In this document: positions 5,081-5,602 of the stretch, piece after piece | Numbering within the stretch: the stretch's first letter is position 1 | Layout of the letters: each line of letters opens with the position of its first letter | Source of the DNA: Bacteroidales bacterium | Lineage (GTDB): Bacteria; Bacteroidota; Bacteroidia; Bacteroidales; UBA7960 | Length of the DNA stretch: 5,602 nt | Assembly: GCA_007122745.1 (NCBI GenBank) | Contig: SKTA01000221.1 | Span: 1-5,602, forward strand | Direction: 5' to 3' | Made by a program: the position numbers and the translations under genes | Notes under the pieces: generated by a model | Told to the model about the DNA's origin: nothing | The model's input: only the letters and a program-made list of their open reading frames with translations | The model's database searches: none

Positions 5081-5602
5081 ATGGAATATGTTTATCTGTT
5101 TTTTGTAGTGGCCCTGCTGATCCTCGCCATTGCAGACTTGACCGTCGGAGTCGGAAATGATGCTGTAAACTTTCTCAATTCATCGATTGGCGCCAGGGTG
5201 GCGCCTTTATTTGTGATCATGATCATCGCTTCACTTGGGGTGCTTGCCGGCGCAATTTTCAGCAGTGGCATGATGGAAGTAGCCCGCAGCGGGATCTTCA
5301 ATCCAGAAAGGTTCTATTTCTCTGAGATCATGATCATTTTTCTGGCAGTGATGATCACCGACATGATTTTGCTCGATGCTTTCAATACATACGGTCTGCA
5401 GACCTCCACCACTGTATCTATCGTGTTTGAGCTCCTCGGCGCCGCCGTGGCCATAGCCATGGTAAAAACCATTGCCTCCGGTGATGGAATTCAAATGATT
5501 GGAGAGTACATCAATTCTGCAAGGGCGCTGGCTATCATTTTGGCAATCCTGCTGTCGGTGGTGATCTCCTTTACCGTGGGAACCACTGTACAGTTTTTTG
5601 CA
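5081..5602 (+). CDS. pit: PiT-family inorganic phosphate transporter, N-terminal part (3' end outside window)
   Basis: Open from ATG 5081 to the last base (174 codons, no stop). The protein is a polytopic inner-membrane carrier of the PiT/PHO4 family, which imports phosphate coupled to H+ or Na+. The family signature is seen in DLTVGVGNDAVNFLNSSIGAR (residues 19-39), where G-x-NDA-x-N matches the conserved GANDVAN-type motif. The second conserved element is GLQTSTTVSIVFELLGAAVA (105-124), matching the P-x-STT-type motif. Membrane spans are apparent at about 4-22, 42-62, 83-104, 110-130 and 147-170. The start is supported by the exact -7 element 23 bp upstream and by the conserved motif soon after it. 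Neighbouring regulator, kinase and shared operator suggest induction on phosphate limitation. Substrate assignment is by family; total length is unknown. Confidence 0.9.
   Translation, partial: MEYVYLFFVVALLILAIADLTVGVGNDAVNFLNSSIGARVAPLFVIMIIASLGVLAGAIFSSGMMEVARSGIFNPERFYFSEIMIIFLAVMITDMILLDAFNTYGLQTSTTVSIVFELLGAAVAIAMVKTIASGDGIQMIGEYINSARALAIILAILLSVVISFTVGTTVQFFA

Noticed and set aside
5092..5494. Minus-strand open frames opposite the transporter start
   Set aside because: The plus frame is open to the edge and carries both PiT motifs; the minus frames are low-complexity shadows.

Overview
The window looks like chromosomal DNA from a member of the Bacteroidota, probably a Bacteroidales-type anaerobe or facultative anaerobe. 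The evidence is two exact TAnnTTTG promoter elements (the Bacteroidota -7 consensus) in front of genes, A-rich leaders without clear Shine-Dalgarno sites, a short lipoprotein signal, and protein types common in that phylum. The genus cannot be named from the sequence.

Layout, left to right: (1) the 3' end of a NuoE/HndA-type [2Fe-2S] subunit, closed by an intrinsic terminator; (2) a stand-alone threonine ammonia-lyase gene (ilvA) with a C-terminal ACT domain, whose stop codon lies in a hairpin; (3) a 264-bp spacer holding a long hairpin built from 7-bp repeats; (4) a GH16-family glycoside hydrolase lipoprotein whose true start is uncertain; (5) a small FUN14-family membrane protein gene on the minus strand, convergent with the GH16 gene; (6) a 223-bp divergent control region; (7) a PhoB-type response regulator and a PhoR-like histidine kinase as a two-gene operon; (8) a 129-bp control region; (9) the first 174 codons of a PiT-type phosphate transporter, running off the right edge.

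The right half reads as a local phosphate-response module. The control regions of the regulator gene and of the transporter gene each carry two TTAACA half-sites repeated at an 11-bp period. Over 19 bp the two sites agree at 16 positions. This arrangement matches the known Bacillus PhoP box (TTAACA direct repeats with 5-bp spacers), so I infer that the regulator controls both itself and the transporter. The transporter promoter has a perfect -7 element but no TTG at -33, and its repeats lie just upstream of that position, as expected for an activator-dependent promoter. The regulator's box is on the minus strand and so faces the FUN14 gene as well.

The left half is a set of unrelated single genes (redox subunit, amino-acid metabolism, polysaccharide hydrolase), with no mobile element, tRNA, rRNA or CRISPR. 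The genes themselves belong to known families; what is most worth checking is the control DNA between them.
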